Assembly (NCBI GenBank): GCA_014529385.2
Contig: CM043969.1
Span: forward strand, 68,477,676-68,541,675
Source: Adiantum capillus-veneris
Taxonomy: Eukaryota; Streptophyta; Polypodiopsida; Polypodiales; Pteridaceae
Direction of reading: 5' to 3'
Length of the DNA: 64,000 nt
Shown: one piece after another, positions 33,228-44,384 of the stretch
How the letters are laid out: the number at the start of each line of letters is the position of its first letter
Numbering within the stretch: the first letter of the stretch is position 1
The notes under the pieces: generated by a model
What the model was told of the DNA's origin: nothing
Database searches by the model: none
The model's input: only the letters and a program-made list of their open reading frames with translations
Position numbers and translations under genes: made by a program

Positions 33228-36009
33228 AACTAGTTTTGAAGAAGGTACCACCAATACAGGACTAGGTCTTCTTCTTCATACTCAAAATGATAGAGAGCAG
33301 GATGCCATTGCCAGTGACTATGATATAAGAGATGGGACAGGTAAGAAAATTAGTTATGTACATAAAGTTAGGCCTAGAAAAAAAAAAGGTAATGCTCATG
33401 CTTTCAACAAACAATGTGATGCTGCAAACATTCACAAAGTTGCAACAATTGATTGTTGTGAGATGCGATGCTGCCAGATTGGAAACAGATCCAAAATCAT
33501 GCAAGCGAGGGAAGACTTTTGGGGACAAAGCTACACTAGTCGATGCACATTTGTATTGGATTGTATGAGCATGGCTCATAGAAAAGATCAAGAAGAGGAA
33601 TGCTTTGAGTTTACTTTTGATGGAAAGAAGGCATGTAGTAAAGCATGGTATGTAATGCATGGAATAGGAAAGTCAACATTTTACAGGCTGCGTAAAAAAT
33701 TCTTGGATGGAGCATGCAATGGCAATCATGGAAACACTGGAATAATAAGGAAGAGCTTGACACATGTTGAGATGGCAAAAGCACTCATACAAGGCTTCAT
33801 AGATAATAATGCAGATCAAATGCCATATAAGTCAAGGACAACCATGCATGGCACTTGGGAAACTCAACGTGTTCTACCAACGATGTACAAACAAGTGGAC
33901 ATTTTGCGGGAAGTAAACGACACACTTGTCACAATTGAATACAAAACGTTGTCACAGCCAACATTCTCAAGGTTATGGAACACAGTCTTCAAAACAGTCA
34001 CTTTATCAAAATCAAGCACATTCTCTAAATGTGACATTTGCACATCCATAAAGGTCAAGCTGGAGTCTACCAAAAATCAGGTGGAGCGTGCTAGATACAT
34101 GGCACAGAGGAAATCACACATGTTGCAACAAATGAGTTGTAGAAATCTGTACTATGCTTGGAGGAGCTCTTCAGAAATGAATCCAACCAAGTTCTTGTGC
34201 ATTATACATGACAAGATGGACCAAAGTAAGACTGCTATACCACAAATTAAACCAGTTCCAAAATCTCTCAATGGAGTTGAGAGGCTTCCAGTATCCTTGA
34301 CAGGAATGCTCACTCATGGACATGGAAAAACAGCTTATGGTCACTTTGCATTGGGATTATGGCCGAGTGATCCCAACTTCACAATTGCATCTCTCTCAAA
34401 ATGTCTAAGAAACTTAGAAAGAAGAGATAAACATATGTTTGGTGACTTGAGATTACAAAACTCAAGTGTAGAACCACGAACAAATATTTTTTATTGTGTT
34501 TTGTCTACAGCTTCTCTCTATCACCATATGAAAGTGCTTCAGGAGAAAAACCAGTACTGCAAGGAACAAAGTGCTCAGAATGAAGAGGCAGAGACTGATC
34601 TAATCACAAATGTGAATGTGGACACTGAGAATTTTGCTTCTAGACAGGGAAATGATTGTCCAAGGATGCAATCAATCTTTGGTACTAATGCACATGTACA
34701 GGAGGATGGCAATGTATTTGGGTTCAAGAGGTTGCCAAGAACATTGCTGTTGCAACTTGACAATTGTGGTTCAGAAAATAAGAATCGATATGTGTTTGCA
34801 TACCTATCATTGTTGGTTTCACGAGGAGTCTTTGACACTGTACAACTTGGATTTCTTATGGTTGGTCACACTCATGAAGACATTGATGCATTGTTTAGTC
34901 GCTTTTCTGAGAATCTTAGAAAACAAGCCATTTTTACATTTCCACATTTGATGAAGATCTTCAGTGAGTGTGTTAGCATGCATCCAGCACCTTTTCTCCT
35001 ACAAAAGGTGGCAGACTTTAAAGGATTTGTAAAGGGGTTCTTACATGATGGAGCAGATAGCTTAGTGGGTCATTCAAAGCCATTGCAATTTAGGTTCTAT
35101 ATGAGTGATGGAATACCTTTGATGCAGTACCAAGTGCACCCTAAAAATGTGGATTGGTTACCTGAAAATGGTATAGAGTTATGGAAGAGAAATGACCAAG
35201 GAGGAGCCAAGCTTCCTGAAAGTGTTCCAAAAGTATTACCACCCTTTGAGTATGTTAAAGATAGTGAGAAAGTTATGGAAGGAATAAAGAAGTATGTTAG
35301 TTGGTGGAAAGATTACTTGCAAGATAAAGGAGATGAAAGTGAGTATGCTAGGTGGATCAACCCAGTTCTTATGTACTGGGAGAATCTCATGCAAGCTATG
35401 CAAAACCCTGAACAAAGTGAAAACACCTTATTTGATGACTTTTGGCCAAGGAGTATGCGTGAACAAGATCATCCTCTTGAAGTTCCATTGGAAGATGGTC
35501 TAGATGAAGCACTTGACATAATAGAGGGCCACTATTGTGGTCCAATGAGCAACAAACCTGCTGAGGAGTTCAACCCAACTCTTGATGTGGCAAAGGGAGA
35601 CTTTGTACTTGTGCAACCATGTGATGAAAATTACCCAATTTGGTTAGGAGTGGCAGCAACAGATATTGATCAGAACAATGACTCGGCAACCTATCTTCAA
35701 GTGAAGATACAATACTGGGCACCAATTTCAAAGAAGAAGAATGCAAGTGATGTGGAGGTTTACAAGGATTGTTGGAACAAGTATTGGAGAGAGAACATCA
35801 ATGATCCTCAACGTTGGGAAGACACTAGCTGCATCATTTGGGCATGGAAGCCCAAGGGTGGACGAATTCCTGAAAAAATCAAGATTCCAAAGGCAATAAT
35901 CCTCAAGGCCAAAGAGAGTCAGTTGAAACTTGATGAACATGAGGCACCATCAAATGTCAATGCAAATGAAGAGGATTGGTCGCTTAGCATTCGCCTTTCA
36001 ACTTTGTAA
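33124..36009 (+). CDS. DUF7869-like protein, candidate DDE-type transposase
   Basis: A long uninterrupted frame (961 codons from the first ATG; 33,181 is another possible start, and the real protein may join the preceding segment). Recognisable family motifs are KACSKAWYVMHGIGKSTFYRL (~169-189), a helix-turn-helix-like region; CDIC (303-306), part of a Cys/His cluster; IIHDKMDQSKTAIP (D363, D366); LQLDNCGSENKNRYVFAYLS (D546); and GHTHEDIDALFSRFS (E585, D586, D588). D546 and E585 are 38 residues apart with hydrophobic strands before each, as in RNase H-fold DDE enzymes. The C-terminal ~110 residues (FVLVQPCDENYPIWLGV) look like a small SH3/chromo-like fold. The intact frame next to dead elements suggests younger age or selection. 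The function is inferred, not shown. Confidence 0.65.
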   Translation: MRVFKISSWKKREIPLTAYMLPVMTMRMMEYINTETSFEEGTTNTGLGLLLHTQNDREQDAIASDYDIRDGTGKKISYVHKVRPRKKKGNAHAFNKQCDAANIHKVATIDCCEMRCCQIGNRSKIMQAREDFWGQSYTSRCTFVLDCMSMAHRKDQEEECFEFTFDGKKACSKAWYVMHGIGKSTFYRLRKKFLDGACNGNHGNTGIIRKSLTHVEMAKALIQGFIDNNADQMPYKSRTTMHGTWETQRVLPTMYKQVDILREVNDTLVTIEYKTLSQPTFSRLWNTVFKTVTLSKSSTFSKCDICTSIKVKLESTKNQVERARYMAQRKSHMLQQMSCRNLYYAWRSSSEMNPTKFLCIIHDKMDQSKTAIPQIKPVPKSLNGVERLPVSLTGMLTHGHGKTAYGHFALGLWPSDPNFTIASLSKCLRNLERRDKHMFGDLRLQNSSVEPRTNIFYCVLSTASLYHHMKVLQEKNQYCKEQSAQNEEAETDLITNVNVDTENFASRQGNDCPRMQSIFGTNAHVQEDGNVFGFKRLPRTLLLQLDNCGSENKNRYVFAYLSLLVSRGVFDTVQLGFLMVGHTHEDIDALFSRFSENLRKQAIFTFPHLMKIFSECVSMHPAPFLLQKVADFKGFVKGFLHDGADSLVGHSKPLQFRFYMSDGIPLMQYQVHPKNVDWLPENGIELWKRNDQGGAKLPESVPKVLPPFEYVKDSEKVMEGIKKYVSWWKDYLQDKGDESEYARWINPVLMYWENLMQAMQNPEQSENTLFDDFWPRSMREQDHPLEVPLEDGLDEALDIIEGHYCGPMSNKPAEEFNPTLDVAKGDFVLVQPCDENYPIWLGVAATDIDQNNDSATYLQVKIQYWAPISKKKNASDVEVYKDCWNKYWRENINDPQRWEDTSCIIWAWKPKGGRIPEKIKIPKAIILKAKESQLKLDEHEAPSNVNANEEDWSLSIRLSTL

Positions 36010-36218
36010 TCTTCTAACAATGGGTCCAATTAGTCCACCCATAGCTATGGTCATTATCAAGATTGATAATGGCATCCCACCTTTGTAATCTTCAAGAAAT
36101 CTTATTCAATATGAATGGTGTTTTTTTCACATTAGTCACCCAAGTTTTTCTTGCAACTTACATTTTAATTGTTTTATCAAATGAAGCATGTGTGGGAAGA
36201 AAACTTTGGGTGCATGAG

Positions 36219-36255
<37 letters not shown>

Positions 36256-36472
36256 TTGTAAACTAACATGTGCAAAAACACTCTAGTGTATAGTATGGTT
36301 GTTGAAAACGGACCATATTCGATCTTGCAGACTCATAAGCATCCACTAAACATTGTATCTCAGTTTTCATATGTGCAACAACCTAGTACAATACAACCTT
36401 ACCTCAAGTCCATGAGACACAAAGAATCGTCCCAAATGTGTGAATTTTTCCCTATTTTCCTAAATAGGTGTT
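36010..36472. other. 3' flank of the DUF7869-like gene with (TG)n
   Basis: Non-coding; a (TG)n microsatellite lies at ~36,219-36,252. I found no terminal inverted repeat matching the upstream side. Confidence 0.6.
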
Positions 36473-36716
36473 AAAGGTGCCATCATACGTGAGAAAAGAT
36501 ATACTCTTTCCTCCTTCTTTGAGCTTCTTGAGCTTTTGTGACCTTCGCCATGCAGGGTATGATTTGAGATGTCCTGCCCTCTTGTATTCTCTAGGAGAAT
36601 AACCATAGCTTTCGTCGTCGGAAGAGGAGGAAGGTGAAGAAGAAGGAGAAGAGTGTGCCCTCTTCCTTGCCCTTTTCTTCCTTTTTTTCCTCTCTTCCCT
36701 TTCGGAGTGACAAGAG

Positions 36717-36886
36717 GCAAATCACATAAAGCCCATGTGTCATTTTCTATAAGTGCATCATTTTATATTACATGGCATCCATCCATTCTTTTGAATTATG
36801 TGCTTTATCAAAAGACAGAGGTTCCTAAACATCATGTAAGCTAGACACAACCAAAGCATAACAATGGGATGCATAAGATGCATGGC
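36717..36886 (-). mobile_element. 170-bp Copia-2-type fragment embedded in Gypsy-2 gag
   Basis: 36,717-36,886 matches 42,961-43,130 of Copia-2 along its whole length (for example CATGTGTCATTTTCTATAAG and CATCATGTAAGCTAGACACA). On both sides the sequence switches at once to Gypsy gag. In Copia-2 this piece lies in the integrase-to-reverse-transcriptase linker. Confidence 0.88.
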
Positions 36887-37523
36887 TTCTTTTGGGGGTC
36901 TCTTCAAGAGGCCTCCTGAGCTCTCTCTCCTCGTGGAGAGGAAGGGTAATCCCATAAGCGCAAAGTTGTTGAGTAACTTCGGCTTGCAAAGCAGGGTTGC
37001 CCATAGCTTGCTGCAACCTAGTAACAAGATAATTGACAAACATGGGGGCATCATCATTAGCACCTTCATGTGTAAAATCAAAGTTATCAATGTTCATTCT
37101 ACTCTCTTGGTTATTGTTAGCCATGTACTTACTTAGTGTATGCTTTGAAAATTCAAAACCTTAGTTGCTACCCCTCTTAGCCTTTGAAAACTGGCACTTA
37201 AGTATCTACACCCACAACTCAAATTGGTTAATTATAGAGAGTAGTGGAGTGGGTCTAATATTGCAGAGTTGCCAAGGCCTAGCTCCTTTCGGACTTATTA
37301 TGGCTCAATAATGGTAAAGCCGTAGGCAAGTCTAAAAAGACCCCATTATTAAGTCCAAAGCTCCCGAGGTGTGCACCATATCCCAGGTAGTGGGCTCAAC
37401 AAAACCTATAATAGATCACAGTCCCACTTACCCTAATATAATTAACAAAATCAACCATTTATAGGCTACTTAAAGACTTCTCTTCTTAAGCAAGAAAAGA
37501 GAAACCAAATGCTCTGATACCAA

Positions 37524-38959
37524 TGTAATGGAAATGGCCTATGAACTTTGAGAGTAGCGGAAATTAGAGATAGCACTTTTGTGGATTACTTTGTGAGCAT
37601 AGAGGGCAAACTTAATTGATTGTAGCAACATAAACATAGCATTTAGTTAACTTGGCATGAACAATACTTTTTCTAGAGAGAGAGTTTAGAGAACATGACA
37701 ACACTTGTGAGGACCGGATTTATGTGGAGCCGGTCCCCCCTCCAATAGGAATTTGTATTATAGTTTTTCCCATCAAGAGAGACTTGGTACAATACAATCT
37801 TTGTGTTCCTTGTGACCTAGGTGATGCAATGAAGATGGAAAGCTTCATACATCACGAGCATAACATAAACTTTGTAAAAAGCATCAACTATCCGAAGCCT
37901 CAGTCCCAAGGCCTCAAACACCTTTGAAGGTGGAGAGAGCTAGTGGGGAATGAGGGTAGGCAAGAGGAAGAAGAAATTTTCCATAGGAAAAAGAAATATT
38001 TCTTCACTTATCATGACTCTTCTTGCTAGCATACATAATAGCATAGTAATGAAGATGGAGAAGATGGCAAGCTTAAGCATTGAAGCATGTCTCTTGGTTG
38101 GATTTGCATTCCATAGCCAAGAGTGTTGGTGTAGACTCTCAACCTCTCTACTTGCTTGGAGAAGGAGAGGGAGCTCTTGCACTTTGCACTACACACAATG
38201 AGAGTGTGTGTGGGAGAGTATAACCCCCAAGCATGCCCCTAGCTTCCTTGGTCGACCCCCCCCCCCCCCCCCCCATAGCTCATGCTTGAAGCTCATTGGA
38301 CCCCTCCAGGCCTAGCCAATCACAAGCAAGAGGCATAAGCAAGCATGCTAGTCTTGGGACAAGTGTCCCCCTTTCCCCTTTGAGAGAGAGGACTTGATAA
38401 ATGCAAAAAACAATTAATTAAATTAACTAATTTGTCATTGGACCTCTTGGGAGGCCAACCAATAGGCTTTAGACACACCATGAGGGCAACATGAGGAGTA
38501 ACTTGACAAGTGTCCCATTTTCTTTCTTTGTACCAAGCTTGCCTTGTGTGAGGGTGTGTGTGTTCTCTCTCTAGCCCCCCTTTTGTAGGGCTTGTCCCCT
38601 CCTTGTAGGGATAGTTGTTGACTTTTTGAACACCTTACCCTCAAGAACCTTAGTCAGCAAGCATGACAAAGTACCTCAAGCTTGGGTAGTCAAGCTTCAG
38701 TCCTAGCTTACCTAAGGTCAAAGGACTTTTAAACACTAACCTTTGGAAGTCTTTAATGAAGCTAACCCTAGGGTCTTTAAGCTCCATTAGCATTGCTCTT
38801 TGATAGACCATCTCCCGTTTGGACCCATTACCTTTGGTCACGTGTTGAGATGCATCTAAAGCACATACTTATATTCTAACCCTTGTTCCCGTTTATTCTC
38901 CCACATTAAATGATCAGTTTACTATGAGAAAATCATTTGGGTTGTTAGATTTTATGACA
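37524..38959 (-). repeat. Gypsy-2 LTR
   Basis: 1,436 bp from TGTAATGGAA to TTTATGACA. It contains a run of about 19 C at ~38,256-38,274 and a short (TG)n near 38,550. Single copy in the window. Confidence 0.8.
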
Positions 38960-39537
38960 CCATCTCTTGTTTATATAATTCCGCTACAATTAATGAAACT
39001 AGCTTAATTCTATCACAGCTGGTTTTTTCCCCTTAATCATCCAAGTTTTCATACCTTAGCTTACATCGGTAAACATTTCCTTTTATTTTGTTGTCGAGCA
39101 AAGTTTCTCCCACAATGCTTGGCAGTTTGTGTTCAAATGTCTTGCTAGCTCCCCGGGGGATTCATTGTAAAGAAATAAGGGAATGCCACCTATGAGATGC
39201 CAACCTAAGAAAAACCCTATTTATGACATGCAATTTTTTTTCCTTGACTTATTCTATAAGATTTTGACTCAAGTGGCCTTCCAAAACACAAGGAGAATCC
39301 TTCTACGTTAAAAAATTTTATCCATTTTTTTCAAAATGACATGGTTTCCAAGAAGAAACAAAACAGTTCTATGAAAAATTGCTATGTTAGACAATAATTC
39401 TTTTAGGAGGAACAACCTAGACCCAATACAAAGAGGTGTTAATTGCTATCATATTTACATAACTAGTGTCTCACAAGTTGGAGGATAGGAATGTCACTCA
39501 CTTAGGTAGCCATCCTTAGGAGACACAAAAGTCCCCC

Positions 39538-39568
<31 letters not shown>

Positions 39569-41229
39569 AAAAAGAGTTTAAACGCCCCCTCTCTTATTTT
39601 TGAATTTAGGGGGATAATTATTGGGGGCCTACCCCTAACTTATATACTTAAATGTAGCCTTTCCAAAAACATCCCGCCTGTGCACTTACATGGTACAATA
39701 AGTATCCCATGGTCGATCCCCCGGGGTTAGCTCCCATTTGCTAATATCTTCATATCTTTCAGAGATAAAGCACAAAATAACTTACAATTGAACTTATCTA
39801 TTTTTCTTATTATACTCCTATCTAGGCTACAAGAATTAGCAAACTCGCCAAGCTCAAGTTAAGGAATAACTTCAAATATTGCATCAACACTTCCTCAACA
39901 CCTGACACCCTGCAAAGAATTCCCAGGACAGACACTCATTAGGAAGGGTATAGTTGTATAGTTATTTGTGCACACTTGGATGACAATGGTGAGAAGGCCA
40001 TGGTGCTAACAATGTAGTTAAAGGCCAAGCATGGATAGCAATACTGGAATCGAGGATAGACGATGTGAAGATACCAAGTGAAGTGTAGACACTCATGAAG
40101 ATGCAATGAAGAAGTGGATTATTGCTTTTGAAATATTTTCAATGTACTTTTTGATGTAATTTCTGCATTTGCTGTGATGTGCAATTGATGACTCCAACTC
40201 CAAATGGGTTCCAAGATGTATAATCATCATAGAATAGTTGCCTAGGTGTAGGTGTTTATTACTTAATTAGAGGTTCTCATTAGTTTTTGAGTGCTCAAAC
40301 ACTTTTAGTAACCCTATGTATAAAGGTTAGAATGCTAAAATGTATATTTGTTAGAGTTACACCACTCTACTGCTTCATTTTGGGTTAGGGCTTGCTTGTA
40401 CAACTAGTTTGTCCCTTGAGTCAGCCACCAATTGCATATGCATTTAAGCTAAATCTTGTCTTGGTTGGATGCTTTTTGTCTGACTGCCCATTTTTTTTTC
40501 GTACACCCCTTTACCCTATTTCATAAGTTTTTTCATATTTATGGGTTGTTGGGTTTATTAGTGAATATTGACCAACCCAAACCTCATATGCTATATAGGT
40601 AGGAACTCACGATACTTGTCCACATTGTATTCTATATAGGCTAGTCTTTCCCTCTTTTTTTGCATCGTTTGATTGGAAAATTTGTTAACAAGGAGACCCC
40701 TCGACAACAGAGGAGGCAACAGAGGAGAAATCATCGAGTACAATAACATCCGGTTGAGCTTCTACTTATCTATCTGCATCAGTTTCTATGCCAGCAAAAC
40801 GCCTACCTCAGCATGACGGTAATTTTTTTTGAGATATATGTTATTTTATTTTATTTTTGGTCTTTTGAGGACTTTTAACACGAAGATCTACCCCATGTGT
40901 CTCCGATTTGTACCTCTGCAGCACTCTTGTATGGCAAAAGCATATCAGCACATCAATTTTGGCCGTATTTTTGGCCCCTACCTTGGGTGGACAACATACT
41001 TGGAGTTTTCTACTTTTTCTCTCCTTTAGTTTCCCTCTAATAGACCACCATCAGGTGGTGGTCCATGCAATCAAAGCGACTGCTACATCTTGTGGTATCC
41101 TTGATATTTGCTACTATTTTGATTATAAGATCTACAAGGGGTTCTGGTTGGACATCGATGGTTGTGACTCCAAACATTAGAAAATTTCGGAGGTCTTTCC
41201 AAGGGCCTTTTAGTAGAGAGAGAAAAAAG
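38960..41229. other. no gene seen; C and A homopolymer runs
   Basis: AT-rich sequence without convincing coding segments. 39,533-39,573 is a run of about 26 C followed directly by about 15 A, an easy place for assembly error. Short open frames near 40,829-41,180 have no recognisable features. Confidence 0.6.
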
Positions 41230-41456
41230 TGTTGGAATTAGGGTTGCAGAGAAACGCATACAGCTTGGAGAAGATGAAGGAAGCTCAAGGCACACAATAA
41301 AGAGTGTATTACTTAGTGTGCAATGGAAAGATAGATAGCCCTAGAGTGATGGGCGTATATACAATGCTCGGGGGGAAAAACCTCCTAAAGAGGGAAAAAA
41401 TGCCCCGGCGGTCCTAGTGTGTTCACACACATCACTACCACATGTATATGGTAACA
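41230..41456 (-). repeat. Copia-2 3' LTR
   Basis: 227 bp, matching 45,658-45,884 with scattered substitutions. Confidence 0.94.
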
Positions 41457-41531
41457 AATCCCCCTTGAAGTGATGCGGTGAACGAGAGCTGGCACATGAG
41501 TAAAGGGAAGTGCCATGCCCTGAGGACATGA

Positions 41532-43617
41532 TCAGTCCACAAAGGGGAGTAAGCCCAAAGCTTTGCAGAAAGCTTCAAGCTTCTCACGAGACAATGCCTT
41601 TGTGAAAATATCTGCAAGGTTGTCCTGTGTTGGCACATAAGCCAAGCTGATCTCTCTTGCTGAGAGCCTCTCCCTGACATAGTTGTAATGCACCTCAATG
41701 TGCTTTGTGCGAGCATGAAAAATTGGGTTCCTCGCAACTGCCAATGCGCTCTGACTGTCAGTGTAGATAGTGTTGGCAGTGTCCTGTCCAACACCCAAAT
41801 CAGCCATAAGGCGTCTGAGCCATACACACTCAACCGTAGTTGTGAAGACTGCCCTGTACTCAGCCTCACAACTCGAAGTGGCCACAGTAGATTCCTTCTT
41901 GCTCAACCATGATATACATGAACTGCCAAGCATGAAACAAAAACCACTTGTGGACACTCGCATGTCAAACAATGAGCCCAATCTGAGTCTGAAAAAGCAT
42001 CTAAGTCTGGCAGCAATGATCCCCCCTTGGGATAAAACAAGCCAAGATGTAAAGTGCCACTAAGGTAGCGGAAAATTCTCTCGACAGAACTTGCCAATGC
42101 TTAGACCCGGGGCTATGCATAAATCTGCTAACCTGTGAGACTACAAACTGAATATCTGGCCTCGTGTTGCATACATAAATGAGGCAGCCAATAGCAGTTT
42201 GGTAAAGAGTGACATCAGCAGGATCGCCAGCATCATGTAGACTCAACTTCAAACGTGTTTCCATGGGAGTGGCAATAGGTTTGCAATCCTCAAGTCCAAA
42301 TTTACATAGCAATGTCTCTATGTAACTTTTCTGACACAAGGCAATACCACCATCACACTGTTTAAACTGTATACTTAAGTAATGATGCAACATCCCCAAA
42401 TCTTTCATCTTGAAAGTAACATTCAAATCAGCCTTAAATTCAGCAATATGTCTCTCATTTGGTCTAGTGATCAACAAATCATTGACATAAAGAACCACAA
42501 TGAGAAGTACATCACCCTCAAGCTTTACATACAATGTGCTTTCTGTTGGACTGTTATGAAAGCCTCGTTTAACCAAATGAGTGTCAGATTTCTCATACCA
42601 AGCACGAGGAGATTGCTTCAACCCATACAAAGCTTTCTTACATCTGCACACTTTGTCCTCTTGTCCTTTTATGACAAAACCGCGAGGCTGCGTTACATAA
42701 ACTTCCTCAAATATGTCACCATTCAAGAAAGCAGTAACAATGTCTGATTGATGTACATCCCAACCAAAATGAGCTGCCAATGCACATACAAAGCGCACCG
42801 TAGTCATACGACAAGTGGGAGAAAAAGTCTCTTCATAATCTATGCCTTTTGTTGTGCATAACCCTTTGCAACAAGCCGAGCCTTATGGCGATCGATCTCA
42901 CCATCGGCTTGCGTTTCAACTTGTAAACCCACTTCGTAGCAATGTCCTTTTTGCCAGGGTGCAAATCACATAAAGTCCATGTGTCATTTTCTATAAGTGC
43001 ATCATATTCTGATTGCATGGCAGTCATCCAATTTTTTGAATTCTGTTTTCATCAAAAGACAGAGGCTCCTCAACATCATGTAAGCTAGACACAGCCAAAG
43101 CATAACAATCTGATGCATAAGATGCATGGCGAGAGCCTGAACGAGTACGACTAGACAAAGGTGCATCCAATTTACTGTCACGCAAAGTGTGCACATGCAA
43201 TTTTGGCATACCTCTAGCCTGCTCATTTTCAGCCCTTTCCTCATCAAGTACATCATGTACATCTGCATCAGTAATAGGCTGATCTGTAACATTTTCAGAA
43301 ACCCTCATAGGCTATACATTTTCCTCATTGGAAATTACATTCGTATTTCCACCACTGAAAAGAGGCAACAAAGTGTCATAAATGTCCTGTGAGCTTACAT
43401 TATTGTCTCTAGTACATGACAGCAAGGGCTGAACAGAATCTTCCACAAACACTACATCACGTGAAACCACAATACACTTTGTTTGCGGATGATATAACAT
43501 GTAACCTTTTCTTTCAGCACTATAACCAACAAAAATACATTTGACAGCCTTATCATCCAATTTTATGTGTTGTGTTTGTGGCACCAAAGCATATGCCAAA
43601 CAGCCAAAAACACGCAT
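41532..43617 (-). pseudogene. Copia-2 pol 3' half: integrase tail, reverse transcriptase, RNase H
   Basis: It begins in the integrase C-terminal region (HMRVFGCLAYALVP, then KCIFVGYSAERKGYML), passes a linker with frame changes, then the reverse transcriptase DIVTAFLNGDIFEEVYV and VVLYVNDLLITR. The usual YVDD is YVND, which loses the first catalytic Asp. RNase H (41,532-41,981) is open and complete, with SSCEAEYRAV and TDSQSALAVARNP and an ALSREKLEAF end. Frame breaks near 42,100 and 42,830-43,030 add to the decay. Confidence 0.9.
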
Positions 43618-43639
43618 GTGGCCCTAACTGAACCATCCT

Positions 43640-44384
43640 TTGGAAACTACGAACGCTGCATCTTACCCAAAATACATCCTTCACAAACATGTTTGACAGG
43701 TGCTTCAAGAGGCGGCAAAGAAGCAACCATATCAGATTTCTGCAAACGCAACAAACTGGCAAAATTCAGATGACCAAAACGTGCATGCCAAAGTTTTTCT
43801 TCTGAAATAGCCCTTGAATCTGCAACAGCATTTGCAAAATTTTGTCCACACTTGTCATACAAAGTGAGCTTATACAGCCCACGACACAATAGGCTAGATG
43901 CAACAATTTCATCACCAAAACTGAGATCATGAACTGTACATCTATCATCCACAAATTTTACTACAAGTCCAAGTCTAGCAAGTGCGGATACAGACAAGAG
44001 ATTCTTCTTGATCCCAGAAACATAAAGTGCATCAACAATTGTGAAAGAACTGCCATTAGCAGCAGTAAGCACAATCTTTCCAACTCGCTGAAACGGATAA
44101 GAGGCATTGTTCACACAAGTGACTAAATTCCCATGAGGGACAGACTCAAGAGAGGTAAACAATTCACGATGTGAGGTAATGTGCTTTGTAGCACCACTGT
44201 CGAAATACCACACATGTGAATCTGCAGCAACTGACAAGCATGCATCATGGACAGCAGGATTGTAAGTGCACTCTGCACTAAAAGCCCATTCTGCATCAAC
44301 ATCAGCAACACAGTCTCCTTTCACGGAAGACTCAACAATGGCTGCATTTGTAGTGGAACCAACATTTGCAGGGTGGTTAACCAC
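43640..44384 (-). pseudogene. Copia-2 protease and pre-integrase zinc domain
   Basis: The protease site is WYFDSGATKHITS (D-S-G intact). The pre-integrase region runs LWHARFGHLNFASL to HVCEGCILGKMQRS and then a TAG, a short SFPKDGSV stretch and the deletion junction. The integrase catalytic core (two Asp and one Glu) is not present anywhere in the element. Confidence 0.9.

Larger units (their letters stand above)
36473..38959 (-). mobile_element. Gypsy-2: truncated relative of Gypsy-1 (5' LTR, leader, partial gag)
   Basis: On the minus strand: an LTR (37,524-38,959), a tRNA-iMet primer-binding site (complement of 37,511-37,522), a leader, the gag start at 37,124 (MNIDNFDFTHEGANDDAP, parallel to Gypsy-1 gag), then a foreign 170-bp Copia piece, then a gag segment (AGHLKSYPAWRRSQKLKKLKEG in another frame) ending abruptly near 36,473. 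No pol and no second LTR are present. The LTR end AATGATCAGTTTACTATGAG is shared with Gypsy-1, but the bodies have diverged, so this is a sister family. Confidence 0.85.

Noticed and set aside
36858-37124. Gypsy-2 gag frame running into a Copia-like tail, as a fused gene
   Set aside because: The tail is the embedded Copia fragment; the fusion is a by-product of the chimera, not a gene.
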